Shown in pieces: positions 49,805 through 57,027 of a DNA stretch of 57,027 nucleotides. Position 1 is the first letter of the stretch, and each line of letters opens with the position of its first letter. The stretch spans positions 1 to 57,027 of the forward strand of contig JAFTYV010000053.1 of NCBI GenBank assembly GCA_017461225.1, read 5' to 3'. Both the position numbers and the translations under genes were made by a program. A model generated the notes under the pieces. The model saw only the letters and a program-made list of their open reading frames with translations. It was not told where the DNA came from and searched no databases. Origin of the DNA: Candidatus Methanomethylophilaceae archaeon (GTDB taxonomy: Archaea > Thermoplasmatota > Thermoplasmata > Methanomassiliicoccales > Methanomethylophilaceae).

Positions 49805-49822
49805 AGGGGGTTACAACCCCCT
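49805..49822 (+). terminator. hairpin terminator of the ramA operon
   Basis: AGGGGGTT and AACCCCCT form an 8-bp inverted repeat around two bases, followed by CCTTTATTGTTATTATATT. Confidence 0.65.
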
Positions 49823-49896
49823 ACCTTTATTGTTATTATATTATACAAAATGGAAACGATAGACCGATAGGTCACCTCATCTTCCTGTTGTTTTTC

Positions 49897-49915
49897 GGAT
49901 ACGGCCGAGGTATCC
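49897..49915 (-). terminator. possible hairpin terminator of the MFS gene
   Basis: GGATAC - 7 nt - GTATCC about 33 nt beyond the MFS stop on the minus strand; no T tract follows on that strand, so it is only a candidate. Confidence 0.35.
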
Positions 49916-49947
49916 TATACCCCGACCGCACCCGGATGTATTGGGTT

Positions 49948-51348
49948 TCAGTGATTCGTCTCCGAACCGGGTTTGGAACGGAACATGAATCCCATCAGGA
50001 AAGCCACTACGGACACCACTGCCAGGACCATGAATGTGACAGACATACCATCCATGGTGGAATCCATCACCGATCCATCGGAACCGGATGCGACCAACTC
50101 CATCAATCCGGTGGACAAGGCCATACCCAAAGCTCCTGCCAGGGTCCTGAGTGCGTTGATCAGGGAAGTGGCATCTGCCCTCATCTCAGCTGAAACGGAA
50201 TTGATTCCATACGCGGTCACAGGCATCATCTGACAGCCTGCCAACGCGGCGACCGTGTAGAACACCACGGGGATGATGACTGCAGTGGAGGCTCCCACGA
50301 ACATGAGTCCGATGCATCCGATGGCGGACATACCTGCAGAGAACAGGATGAGTGACCTGATCCCATGCTTGTCATACCATTTTCCGGCCATGGGTGAAGT
50401 CACCGCCACTATGAGCGAACCGAACAGAAGGAACGTTCCCGACATGGCGGCACTGTAACCCATACCTGTCTGGAAGAGTATGGGCATCAGGACGGACATG
50501 GAGAGGATGACCGCATAGAACAGCATTCCCACCAGGACCGCGAGGACGAATCCCTTGCTTCCGAACACATGGAGGTTGAGGAACGGGTTCTCCAGCTTCC
50601 TCTGACGGATAACGAACGCCAGGGTTCCCAGGATACCCAGAATCAATGGGATGAGGGTGATCGTGGAGGTCATGCCCATGGAGATCATGTTGCCTACACC
50701 AAGTGTCAATCCACCGAATCCCACTGCACAGAATGAGAACGATATGACATCGAATTTGGATTTCGTAGTCTCGAGCACATTGGGAAGGGTGATCACTGCG
50801 ATGATTATGGACAGTGTCATGAAGATCAAGGGAATTAGGAAGACACCTCTCCAGGTCAATGCATCGATCATCAGACCGGAGATAGCCGGTGCGATGATTG
50901 GTGCGACTGTGAGTGACAGTCCGTACCAACCGAGAATAGCACCATGTTTGTTCATGGGATAAATGGACATCAGGATGATCTGACCCATCGACATGAGGAC
51001 TCCGTTGGCACATGCCTGGAGGATCCTACCGAACATCAGCATTCCGAAATTAACAGCCAGTATGTCTATTACCAATCCGACAAGGTAAATCCCGACGACA
51101 CCTACATACAATATACGTGTGCTGAAGCGCTTTACCAAGAACGCCGTAGCAGGGATCATGATTGCCATGCAAAGCATGTAACCGCTACTCAACCACTGGG
51201 CCAATGATGCACTGATATTGAAATCACTGATTATACTCGGTAAAGCCGTGGATAATGCAGTCGACATCATCGATGATGCTATGCACGCGACGACTATGTT
51301 TATGAAAATGAGGCTCCTCTTCGAGTCACTCATGTCATTGATACTCAT
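49948..51348 (-). CDS. MFS transporter, DHA2 (EmrB/QacA-like) family
   Basis: 466 residues, about fourteen hydrophobic helices. Motifs: TALPSIISDFN in helix 1, LAQWLSSGYMLCMAIMIP in helix 2, FGRILQACANGVLMSMGQ in helix 4 (motif B) and GLSLTVAPIIAPAISGLMID in helix 5 (antiporter motif C). A proton-coupled drug or metabolite exporter. ATG 51348 is 21-28 nt from a TATA box overlapped by a palindrome, so it is probably repressed until a substrate appears. Substrate unknown. Confidence 0.92.
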   Translation of the reverse strand: MSINDMSDSKRSLIFINIVVACIASSMMSTALSTALPSIISDFNISASLAQWLSSGYMLCMAIMIPATAFLVKRFSTRILYVGVVGIYLVGLVIDILAVNFGMLMFGRILQACANGVLMSMGQIILMSIYPMNKHGAILGWYGLSLTVAPIIAPAISGLMIDALTWRGVFLIPLIFMTLSIIIAVITLPNVLETTKSKFDVISFSFCAVGFGGLTLGVGNMISMGMTSTITLIPLILGILGTLAFVIRQRKLENPFLNLHVFGSKGFVLAVLVGMLFYAVILSMSVLMPILFQTGMGYSAAMSGTFLLFGSLIVAVTSPMAGKWYDKHGIRSLILFSAGMSAIGCIGLMFVGASTAVIIPVVFYTVAALAGCQMMPVTAYGINSVSAEMRADATSLINALRTLAGALGMALSTGLMELVASGSDGSVMDSTMDGMSVTFMVLAVVSVVAFLMGFMFRSKPGSETNH

Positions 51349-51368
51349 AATACCGCGGACACATCGAG

Positions 51369-51395
51369 ATATTTATGAGTTGTCTAGTCAACTCA
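51369..51395 (-). promoter_or_regulatory. MFS promoter with MarR-like palindrome
   Basis: TATA-like ATAAATAT (minus strand, 51369-51376) abuts TGAGTTG-TCTAGT-CAACTCA at 51376-51395, whose centre is CTAG. The near-perfect 20-bp palindrome covers the TFB site and is typical of MarR-type operators. Confidence 0.6.
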
Positions 51396-51427
51396 CTGTA
51401 ACTTTGAATTGTAGAATGATTGCGAAG

Positions 51428-51446
51428 CAGGGGGTTTGACCCCCTG
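51428..51446 (-). terminator. hairpin terminator of the ABC transporter operon
   Basis: CAGGGGGT - TTG - ACCCCCTG, an 8-bp perfect stem just beyond the ATPase gene stop on the minus strand. Confidence 0.65.
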
Positions 51447-51451
51447 GCGTT

Positions 51452-52258
51452 TCATTGAAGGACGTTCTCCTTCTCGAGTTCCTCGAGGATCCTCTTCCTC
51501 AGAGCGGTGAACTCGGGTGAAGCACGGTCCCTGGGCCTGGGCCAAGGGATCTCCACGATCTCCTTGATCTTGGCAGGACGTTTGGTCAGGATGACGATCC
51601 TATCGGACAGGAACACGGCTTCATCCACGGAGTGTGTGATGAAGATGATCGTCTGATCGGTCTTCTCGAGGATCCTGACGAGTCCGGCCTGCATGATGTT
51701 CCTCGTCTGAGCATCCAATGCTCCGAAGGGCTCATCCATCAGAATCACATCGGGATTGTTAACCAATGCCCTGGCGATTCCAACACGCTGCTTCATACCA
51801 CCGGATAACTCATTGATACTGGAATCGGCGAAATCCTGAAGACCGACGATCTCGAGGTACTTCTCTGCCCTAGCCTTGCGCTCTTCTTTGGGCATACCGG
51901 CGATCTCGAGTCCGAGTTCGACGTTCCTCCTGACGCTCCTCCATGGAAGGAGTGCGAAATCCTGGAACACCATACCCCTGTCCGGACCTGGACCGGAACA
52001 AGGCCTTCCGGCGATGCTTATGCTACCGGATGTTGGTTCCAGAAGACCGGCGATCATCCTGAGGATCGTGGTCTTACCACAACCAGACGGTCCGACTATC
52101 GAGATCAGCTCACCTTTCTTGATGTCAAGGTCGAAATCCTCGATGGCGACGGTGACCTTCTCATCCTTCTGATACGTCTTGCTGAGGTTGTCGATCCTGA
52201 TGAAGGACTCACCCTCCTGGACGCATTCGTTTCCTGTACATGTGGTGTTCTCGTCCAT
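51452..52258 (-). CDS. ABC transporter ATP-binding protein (SsuB/TauB/NrtD type)
   Basis: 268 residues: Walker A GPSGCGKTT near 62, Q-loop VFQDFALLPWRSV, signature LSGGMKQR near 158, Walker B VILMDEPFGALD, switch His in FITHSVDEAVFL. The sequence FALLPWRSV and the tail RPRDRASPEF are typical of the nitrate/sulfonate/taurine/aromatic importer class. ATG 52258 overlaps the permease stop. The N-terminal extension contains two cysteines (TTCTGNEC) not usual for the family. Confidence 0.93.
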   Translation of the reverse strand: MDENTTCTGNECVQEGESFIRIDNLSKTYQKDEKVTVAIEDFDLDIKKGELISIVGPSGCGKTTILRMIAGLLEPTSGSISIAGRPCSGPGPDRGMVFQDFALLPWRSVRRNVELGLEIAGMPKEERKARAEKYLEIVGLQDFADSSINELSGGMKQRVGIARALVNNPDVILMDEPFGALDAQTRNIMQAGLVRILEKTDQTIIFITHSVDEAVFLSDRIVILTKRPAKIKEIVEIPWPRPRDRASPEFTALRKRILEELEKENVLQ

Positions 52259-53055
52259 CACTCGACCCCCATCCTCTTGGAAATGTACTTCTGAAGGTAC
52301 TCGGAAAGGGATGTGGTGAGTATTCCGAGTATCGCGATTATGATCAGTATTGCGAATGTACTGTCCCACAATCCAGACATACACATGTTGGAGATGCAGT
52401 ATCCCACTCCGATGGCCACAGGCGAGTACATCTCGGCTGCGACGATACACATCCATCCGACTCCCAGACCGACCTTGATACCGTTCATGACATACGGGAT
52501 GGAACTAGGTGCCATGACCTTGGTGAAGACCTGCATCTTGTTTGCCCCCAGTGTCCTGGCCGCATCGACCAGAGTGGGGTCGATCTTCTTGACACCGAAA
52601 ATGATGTTGGTCAGCAACGGGAAGAAGATACCGATGAAGACGACGAGAATCGGACCGGTTCCATAGCTGATTCCGTAGATGAAGATAGGTGCCCATGCCA
52701 TGGGTGCGATGGGCCTAAGGACCTCGACTATGGGTGTGACGAACGTGTTCAGCGTCTTCGAGAAACCGAGGACCAATCCAAGAGGGACGGCCACGACGAA
52801 TGCCAGCAGGAATCCCTTGAGGAAGAGCACAAGGCTCGACGAGATGTAATCCCATGCGGATATGTTGAGGTATCCGTTGGCCAGGAAGTCCTTCAACGCT
52901 GCGAATGTCTCGGGAGGCGTCGGAAGGACCCTGCTGTCTATCAACTCGGCTATGAACCACCACAGCTCGACGAATATTATCAGGGAGGCGAGGACCACCA
53001 GGATGTTCTTCCCGAGCCTGTGGTACTTGTTGTTGTTATCGTACTTGAAATTCAA
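52258..53055 (-). CDS. ABC transporter permease (SsuC/TauC type)
   Basis: 265 residues, six membrane helices, BPD-type EAA loop DAARTLGANKMQVFTKVMAPSSIPYVMNG near 170. Start codon is TTG at 53055 (no ATG nearby), behind GGAAGGTGA, 18 bp after the substrate-binding protein stop. It overlaps the ATPase gene by one base. Forms the membrane channel for the substrate delivered by the permuted binding protein. Confidence 0.92.
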   Translation of the reverse strand: MNFKYDNNNKYHRLGKNILVVLASLIIFVELWWFIAELIDSRVLPTPPETFAALKDFLANGYLNISAWDYISSSLVLFLKGFLLAFVVAVPLGLVLGFSKTLNTFVTPIVEVLRPIAPMAWAPIFIYGISYGTGPILVVFIGIFFPLLTNIIFGVKKIDPTLVDAARTLGANKMQVFTKVMAPSSIPYVMNGIKVGLGVGWMCIVAAEMYSPVAIGVGYCISNMCMSGLWDSTFAILIIIAILGILTTSLSEYLQKYISKRMGVE

Positions 53056-53073
53056 GATTAGTCACCTTCCCAA

Positions 53074-54240
53074 TCAGGCGGTAACCGCCCTGTCATTGAC
53101 TGTGTTGATGGTAAGTGGCGGTGCTCCGAGGAGACCGAAATCAGACTGACCTCCGAGAAGGTCCAATGCAACGGCACCTCCGTTACCAACACCTCTGATG
53201 TTGACGTCGAGGTTGTACTCGTCGAAGTAACCGAGTTCGTCTGCCACGTTGAGCGCGATCTGGTGGATATCACCGGCGATGGCGACCACATCGATGACGG
53301 TCTTGGACTTCAGGGGCCTTATGTTCTCATCCACTGCATCCTTGAGGTAGGAATCGTCGACCAATGCTGTGGCGAACTCTGTGCTGTCCTTGAATCCAAG
53401 TGACTGGATCTCGGTCTTGATGGTTTCGATGTCCTCGAGGTCCTTCTCGAGTGATGCGATATCCTGGATAAGGACGTCGAGGGAACCGGAGACGTTGTCA
53501 TCGGAGTACTTGTAGACGACATTCTCGAGTGCTGCCTCGATGACGGCCCTGTTGAGACCTGTGGTCTTCTCACAGATTGCTATGAACTCCGCATACTTCT
53601 CTGAGCCTTTGTCAGCGAGTGCCTCGTTCACGTACTTTACACCCTTGACATAAGCTGTGAGGAATGCGACGGTGGCATCGCGGTTGGAGTCCATGAACTC
53701 ATCGTAACCTGCAATGACACAACATGCGTGACCGGGGAACAGATCGTTCGTGAGCACCATGGGCTCGTACTGCGAATCACTGATGATCCTGCTGTACTGG
53801 GGCTCCCAGAGGATTCCACCATCGAGGATGTGTGCATTGTTCTCGGTTGCTGCCTCCGCGTTGTTGATTGTATCGGAGAAGTACAGAGTGTCCTTGTTCT
53901 TCGCATCGCCCTCTGTGTACTTCACGAACTTGAGACCCATGGAATCCGCAATCTGCTGCAACTGTACGTGTTGAATCGTAGATGTGCCGGGTGTACCGAA
54001 CACCTTACCGGCCCATCCATCCTTTATGAACGTATATGTTCCATCATCGTTCTCGATCAGAAAATCACTCACTTCATACGACGCTTTCATGTATATGCCA
54101 GAACCATCTGTGTTGACCCTGGCCACAGCCGATATAACGCTACGTGATTCTCCATCCCCGTCATCGGAAACCACGTAGATCCCCACAGCGAGGACCAGCA
54201 TGATGCCCACAACGGCAACTACAGAGACTTTCGTATCCAT
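53074..54240 (-). CDS. substrate-binding protein with circularly permuted NMT1/SsuA domain
   Basis: 388 residues. Residues 5-23 form a signal or anchor helix. The chain then starts in the middle of the usual fold: SVISAVARVNTDGSGIY, the lobe-2 motif GWAGKVFGTPGTSTIQH at 76-91 and ILWEP at 143-147, through YVKGVKYVNEAL and the family C-terminal VDDSYLKDAVDE. After that comes what is normally the N-terminus (KTVIDVVAIAGDIHQIALNVADELGYFDEY) and it ends at GLLGAPPLTINTVNDRAVTA. Joining the end to residue 35 would recreate the standard order. ATG 54240 chosen; GTG 54249 is 23 nt from the TATA box and would be leaderless. Substrate not deducible (taurine, sulfonate, thiamine-precursor or aromatic types). 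Confidence 0.85.
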   Translation of the reverse strand: MDTKVSVVAVVGIMLVLAVGIYVVSDDGDGESRSVISAVARVNTDGSGIYMKASYEVSDFLIENDDGTYTFIKDGWAGKVFGTPGTSTIQHVQLQQIADSMGLKFVKYTEGDAKNKDTLYFSDTINNAEAATENNAHILDGGILWEPQYSRIISDSQYEPMVLTNDLFPGHACCVIAGYDEFMDSNRDATVAFLTAYVKGVKYVNEALADKGSEKYAEFIAICEKTTGLNRAVIEAALENVVYKYSDDNVSGSLDVLIQDIASLEKDLEDIETIKTEIQSLGFKDSTEFATALVDDSYLKDAVDENIRPLKSKTVIDVVAIAGDIHQIALNVADELGYFDEYNLDVNIRGVGNGGAVALDLLGGQSDFGLLGAPPLTINTVNDRAVTA

Positions 54241-54271
54241 GGCTTTCACTATGGTTACATACCGGATGATT

Positions 54272-54279
54272 CTATATAA
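54272..54279 (-). promoter_or_regulatory. TATA box of the ABC transporter operon
   Basis: TTATATAG on the minus strand, 23-30 nt before GTG 54249 and 32-39 nt before ATG 54240. Confidence 0.5.
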
Positions 54280-54371
54280 CCCTGCTTGAGAATAAATTCC
54301 TAATTAGGAAAATAATTCGAACAATAGTTACATTGTGCATAGGAAACACAGACCTAACCATCTATGATATC

Positions 54372-55058
54372 ATGTATGAGCACCTTCCAGGATGCATGAG
54401 GGGCAACATCGTATCCAGTCTCGTGGGGAAGACCGGGACAGGTCTGGCGCTGCAGGAGGTCCTATATGGATTCATAATGGCGCTGATTTTCGTCACAGCT
54501 GCCAGAGTGGGGATTCTGAAGTACGATGATGCCAACGACCTCATCATTCTGATTGTGGGAATGAACATCACATGGGGTGCCATCGATGCAGTGGCATTCT
54601 ACTTCATCGACGTGATGAACCAGAAGAAGTACATCCACCTACTGGAGTCAGAGGATATCGACAGGCAGGAACGCATAGACACATTGTACTCCGAGTTCGG
54701 GGGGACCCCGTTGGATGTGCTGGACCCGAAATGTCAGAGGGCCGTATGCGAGAGCATGCTGACCATGGAAGTGGAGGATGAATCCGAAAGGGCGAAGGAC
54801 AGGAGGGAGATGCGTCACAGCGCCATCGCATGCTTCATAATCACCGCCTCCACCATCATCCCGGTGATCGTTCCATTGCTCCTGATCGACGATATCATGG
54901 ATGCACTCCTCATGTCCTCGTGTCTATCGGCAGTGGTGCTGTTCTTCGTCGGCTACATGACCGGTGATGACCTTGGCCTCAACAGGATGAAGTTCGGTCT
55001 GGTCCTGACGATAATATCATGGACCATCACAATCGTGGCCACGTTCACAGGTGGATGA
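54372..55058 (+). CDS. membrane protein of unknown function
   Basis: 228 residues, about five membrane helices in two groups: residues 20-70 (FIMALIFVTAARVGI and LIILIVGMNITWGAIDAVAFYFI) and 150-228 (IACFIITASTIIPVIVPLLL, LLMSSCLSAVVLFFVGYM, FGLVLTIISWTITIVATF), separated by an acidic cytosolic segment of about 70 residues. The layout recalls VIT/CCC1-type metal carriers, but the identity is not secure. ATG 54372 chosen; an upstream in-frame TTG at 54333 is unlikely. Convergent with the SpeD-like gene. Confidence 0.65.
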   Translation: MYEHLPGCMRGNIVSSLVGKTGTGLALQEVLYGFIMALIFVTAARVGILKYDDANDLIILIVGMNITWGAIDAVAFYFIDVMNQKKYIHLLESEDIDRQERIDTLYSEFGGTPLDVLDPKCQRAVCESMLTMEVEDESERAKDRREMRHSAIACFIITASTIIPVIVPLLLIDDIMDALLMSSCLSAVVLFFVGYMTGDDLGLNRMKFGLVLTIISWTITIVATFTGG

Positions 55059-55066
55059 TGTTGTAA

Positions 55067-55084
55067 CCGGGGGAAGTCCCCCGG
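55067..55084. terminator. hairpin between convergent genes
   Basis: CCGGGGG - AAGT - CCCCCGG, a 7-bp perfect stem between the membrane protein stop and the SpeD-like stop; likely bidirectional. Confidence 0.6.
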
Positions 55085-55099
55085 GTTGAGTTTAAGAAA

Positions 55100-55525
55100 T
55101 CAAACGTCCCTGAACAGGGTAGCGTATTCCATCTTCTTGGCGCCGAAGTACTCTTTGCAGAACTCCGCGGTCTTCTCCGGAGGGAACTGCTTGCAGGAGA
55201 ACACGTCGATGAACGCCCTGTCGGTGTCCTCGGCGAAATGACCTGCGATGCAGGAGGTCTCGATGAGCTGGATGAGTGAGTACCCCTGGACCTTGGGGTT
55301 GTCACCGAAGTGGACCGCGATGGGTTCACCGTATCTCTTCATCTCGATGTAATCCGCGAGGTCGATAGCGAACTGCTTGATGACCTCTCCATCGGAGATC
55401 TTCTGGTGGTCGCACTCGCCGAGATCGACGGCGATGTGGAGACCCCAGTGGTTCTCCGTGTTGTACTTGTTGATAGACTCCTCGTCGGAGAGGAGTTTGC
55501 CTGCGTGGGGGCTCATACTGTACAT
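55100..55525 (-). CDS. SpeD-like (S-adenosylmethionine decarboxylase family) protein
   Basis: 141 residues. HWGLHIAVDLGECD near 26-39 and IETSCIAGHFAEDTDRAFIDVFSCKQFPPEKTAEFCKEYFGAKK near 85-130 follow the SpeD pattern (family form: ES-H-I-x-I-H-TWPE, then A.VD.F.CG..DPEKA). A Ser in the cleavage region is present, but the following His is Cys (SCIAGH) and the TWPE is changed. The protein may self-cleave to a pyruvoyl enzyme making decarboxylated AdoMet, agmatine or another polyamine precursor, or may have lost activity. AGGTGTGAT precedes ATG 55525. The leader carries a GC-rich hairpin. Confidence 0.7.
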   Translation of the reverse strand: MYSMSPHAGKLLSDEESINKYNTENHWGLHIAVDLGECDHQKISDGEVIKQFAIDLADYIEMKRYGEPIAVHFGDNPKVQGYSLIQLIETSCIAGHFAEDTDRAFIDVFSCKQFPPEKTAEFCKEYFGAKKMEYATLFRDV

Positions 55526-55538
55526 CGTAATCACACCT

Positions 55539-55554
55539 GGGGGCTCTCGCCCCC
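55539..55554 (-). promoter_or_regulatory. GC-rich hairpin in the leader of the SpeD-like gene
   Basis: GGGGGC - TCTC - GCCCCC lies immediately upstream of the ribosome site of the minus-strand SpeD-like gene. A TATA-like AAATATGG at about 55578-55585 (minus) puts the transcript start near 55558, so the leader would begin with this hairpin. It may control translation or be a leftover terminator. Confidence 0.45.
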
Positions 55555-55715
55555 CTGTTAACACATGCATAGACTAACCATATTTCAAACAATCCCCAGG
55601 ACGTTTTTCGATTTGTTCCCAGGGAGACATATGAGGCGAGCATGTATCTCCCACGGGTCAAGTGCAACAGTGGGAAACGTTTTCAACAGCCAAGAGATGG
55701 TGGAGGCGGATACCC

Positions 55716-56828
55716 ATGGATAGGTCGAAAGTGTACTTCACCAGCATGAACTGCAAAGTCGGGGACAGCCTACTCGACAAACTCGACAGGTTGATCGTCG
55801 CAGCCGGAATTGAGGACATGGACCTCGAGAAGAAGTTCGTGGCTCTGAAGGTCCATTTCGGCGAATATGGGAACCTTGCATACCTCAGACCCAACTACTC
55901 CAAGGTTGTCGCGGACAAGGTCAAGGAGAAGGGCGGGATGCCGTTCCTCACGGACTGCAACACACTGTATGTAGGGAAGAGAAAACATGCTCTGGAACAT
56001 ATGGACACCGCCTATGCGAACGGATACGGCCCATTCTCCACAGGCTGTCAGGTGATCATAGCCGACGGTCTGAAGGGAACCGACGACGTGGAGGTCCCGG
56101 TAGAAGGGCAGTACATCAAGACGGCAAAGATCGGACGTGCGGTCGTTGACTCTGATGCCATCATCACCATCAACCACTTCAAATGCCATGAACTCACGGG
56201 ATTCGGTGGTGCCCTGAAGAACCTGGCCATGGGCTGCGCTTCCAGGAGGGGGAAGATGGAGATGCACTCCGCGGGGAAACCCGACATAGATCCCGATGCG
56301 TGCAGGGGATGCAGGAAGTGCCTTTCAGTATGTGCTCAGGATGCCATCACCATATCTGACAGAACCGCCCACCTTGACAAGGAGTCGTGTGTCGGATGCG
56401 GAAGATGCATTGGTGTCTGTCCCTTCGATGCCATCGAGGCCCAGATGGATGAGGACAAGGACATCCTGAACCACAAGATCGTCGAATACGCATACGCCGT
56501 GGTCAAGGACAAACCCAGCTTCCACATCACCGTCGTATCCGATGTGTCCCCGTTCTGCGACTGTCACGGTGAGAACGACATGCCCATAGTCCCGAACGTC
56601 GGTATCCTCGCCTCGTACGACCCCGTGGCACTGGACAGGGCATGCGTCGATCTTGTTCAGGCACAGCCCATGATCGCCGGATCATTGCTCTACCACAACT
56701 GCTCGGGCAGGAAACCCTCGGACGTCTTCACTGCGACCCAACCCAGGACCAGGTGGCAGAGTACCTTCGAACATACCGAGAAGATCGGTTTCGGCAACTC
56801 CGATTACGAGCTGCTGGAGATCGATTGA
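55716..56828 (+). CDS. DUF362 protein with 2[4Fe-4S] ferredoxin domain
   Basis: 370 residues. DUF362 segments VALKVHFGEYGNLAYLRPNYSKVVAD, CNTLYVGKRKHALEH, NHFKCHELTGFGGALKNLAMGCASRRGKMEMH and GILASYDPVALDRACVDLV enclose a ferredoxin insert with CRGCRKCLSVCAQDAI (about 192-207) and CVGCGRCIGVCPFDAI (about 222-237). Cytosolic iron-sulfur protein common in anaerobes; biochemical role not established. GGAGG precedes ATG 55716. Divergent from the SpeD-like gene. Its electron partners are not evident from the context. Confidence 0.88.
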   Translation: MDRSKVYFTSMNCKVGDSLLDKLDRLIVAAGIEDMDLEKKFVALKVHFGEYGNLAYLRPNYSKVVADKVKEKGGMPFLTDCNTLYVGKRKHALEHMDTAYANGYGPFSTGCQVIIADGLKGTDDVEVPVEGQYIKTAKIGRAVVDSDAIITINHFKCHELTGFGGALKNLAMGCASRRGKMEMHSAGKPDIDPDACRGCRKCLSVCAQDAITISDRTAHLDKESCVGCGRCIGVCPFDAIEAQMDEDKDILNHKIVEYAYAVVKDKPSFHITVVSDVSPFCDCHGENDMPIVPNVGILASYDPVALDRACVDLVQAQPMIAGSLLYHNCSGRKPSDVFTATQPRTRWQSTFEHTEKIGFGNSDYELLEID

Positions 56829-56888
56829 GGGTGACCGACCACTCTGTGAACGTAGGTTTTTATCATGATAGAATCTACTTGGTCAACG

Positions 56889-57027
56889 ATGGAAACCATA
56901 GAGCAATTGCTTTCCAAAGCCGAAGCAGGGGACGTGTGGTCCTGCTACGCGCTTGGGCAGATGTTTGCAACCGGTAACGGAACGGATGCGGATGAGACTA
57001 AGGCGTTTGAGTGGTACCTTCGTGCCG
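56889..57027 (+). CDS. Sel1-repeat protein, partial (runs off the window)
   Basis: The first 46 codons read METIEQLLSKAEAGD followed by WSCYALGQMFATGNGTDADE and KAFEWYLRA, a clear first Sel1 repeat. TTTTTATC at about 56855-56862 lies 27-34 nt before ATG 56889 as TATA box. Sixth Sel1-family gene of the window; the 3-prime end lies outside. Confidence 0.85.
   Translation, partial: METIEQLLSKAEAGDVWSCYALGQMFATGNGTDADETKAFEWYLRA

Noticed and set aside
54333-54371. TTG start for the membrane protein before the SpeD-like gene
   Set aside because: No ribosome site or suitably spaced TATA box; ATG 54372 begins just ahead of the first helix.
1-57027. tRNA, rRNA, insertion sequence or integrase
   Set aside because: Reading both strands I saw no cloverleaf-type sequence, transposase motif, terminal inverted repeats of an IS or attachment-site duplication.

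Overview
The window looks like a chromosomal segment of a methylotrophic methanogenic archaeon of the order Methanomassiliicoccales (Thermoplasmatota), probably the host-associated Methanomethylophilaceae. The evidence is two complete mtaC-mtaB operons (methanol:corrinoid methyltransferase), a RamA-type corrinoid-protein reductive activase, archaeal replication proteins (Orc1/Cdc6 and RFC small subunit), a UbiD-type decarboxylase of the archaeal mevalonate route, many TATA boxes 24-30 nt ahead of start codons (leaderless transcripts) and a large Sel1-repeat family. The order is an inference from gene content. I see no rRNA, tRNA, CRISPR array, insertion sequence or prophage.

Layout. 0-3.1 kb: DUF318-type permease, thioredoxin-like and AhpD-like genes, then a UbiD-family decarboxylase. 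3.2-5.8 kb: surface protein. 5.9-10.8 kb: sulfur/cysteine block (PAPS-reductase-like protein, serine acetyltransferase, CysS) with a two-gene cassette of unknown function. 10.8-13.9 kb: ncsA-cdc6-NIF3-like operon. 14.5-17.8 kb: a NifH-NifD fusion translationally coupled to a NifK-like protein. 17.9-25.1 kb: rfcS, then an operon of three Sel1 proteins, PaaK and an inositol-monophosphatase-like enzyme, plus a fourth Sel1 gene. 25.2-26.9 kb: formate-tetrahydrofolate ligase interrupted by one in-frame TAA. 27.6-30.6 kb: feoA-feoA-feoB and a FeoB-associated Cys-rich peptide. 30.7-32.0 kb: rubredoxin, another Sel1 protein and a small membrane protein. 32.3-41.0 kb: a five-gene chaperone-like operon (Hsp70-vWA fusion, 1000-residue zinc-ribbon/FN3-like protein, zinc-ribbon GTPase, GrpE-like protein, second Hsp70). 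41.0-49.8 kb: universal stress protein, mtaCB copy 1, mtaCB copy 2, and an operon of G3E GTPase, His-rich protein and RamA. 49.9-57.0 kb: MFS exporter, ABC transporter with a permuted substrate-binding protein, membrane protein, SpeD-like protein, DUF362 ferredoxin-like protein and the start of a sixth Sel1 gene.

How it works together: methanol is demethylated by MtaB onto the cobalt of MtaC, and RamA keeps that cobalt reduced. The GTPase and His-rich protein cotranscribed with ramA suggest metal delivery to this machinery (inference). Feo imports ferrous iron for the many Fe-S proteins here. The strongest candidates for an undescribed system are the Hsp70-vWA/GTPase operon and the NifHD-NifK-like pair. 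The RamA-metallochaperone operon, the TAA-split fhs gene and the permuted substrate-binding protein are close behind. Most transcription units end in short, very GC-rich hairpins of a few recurring designs.
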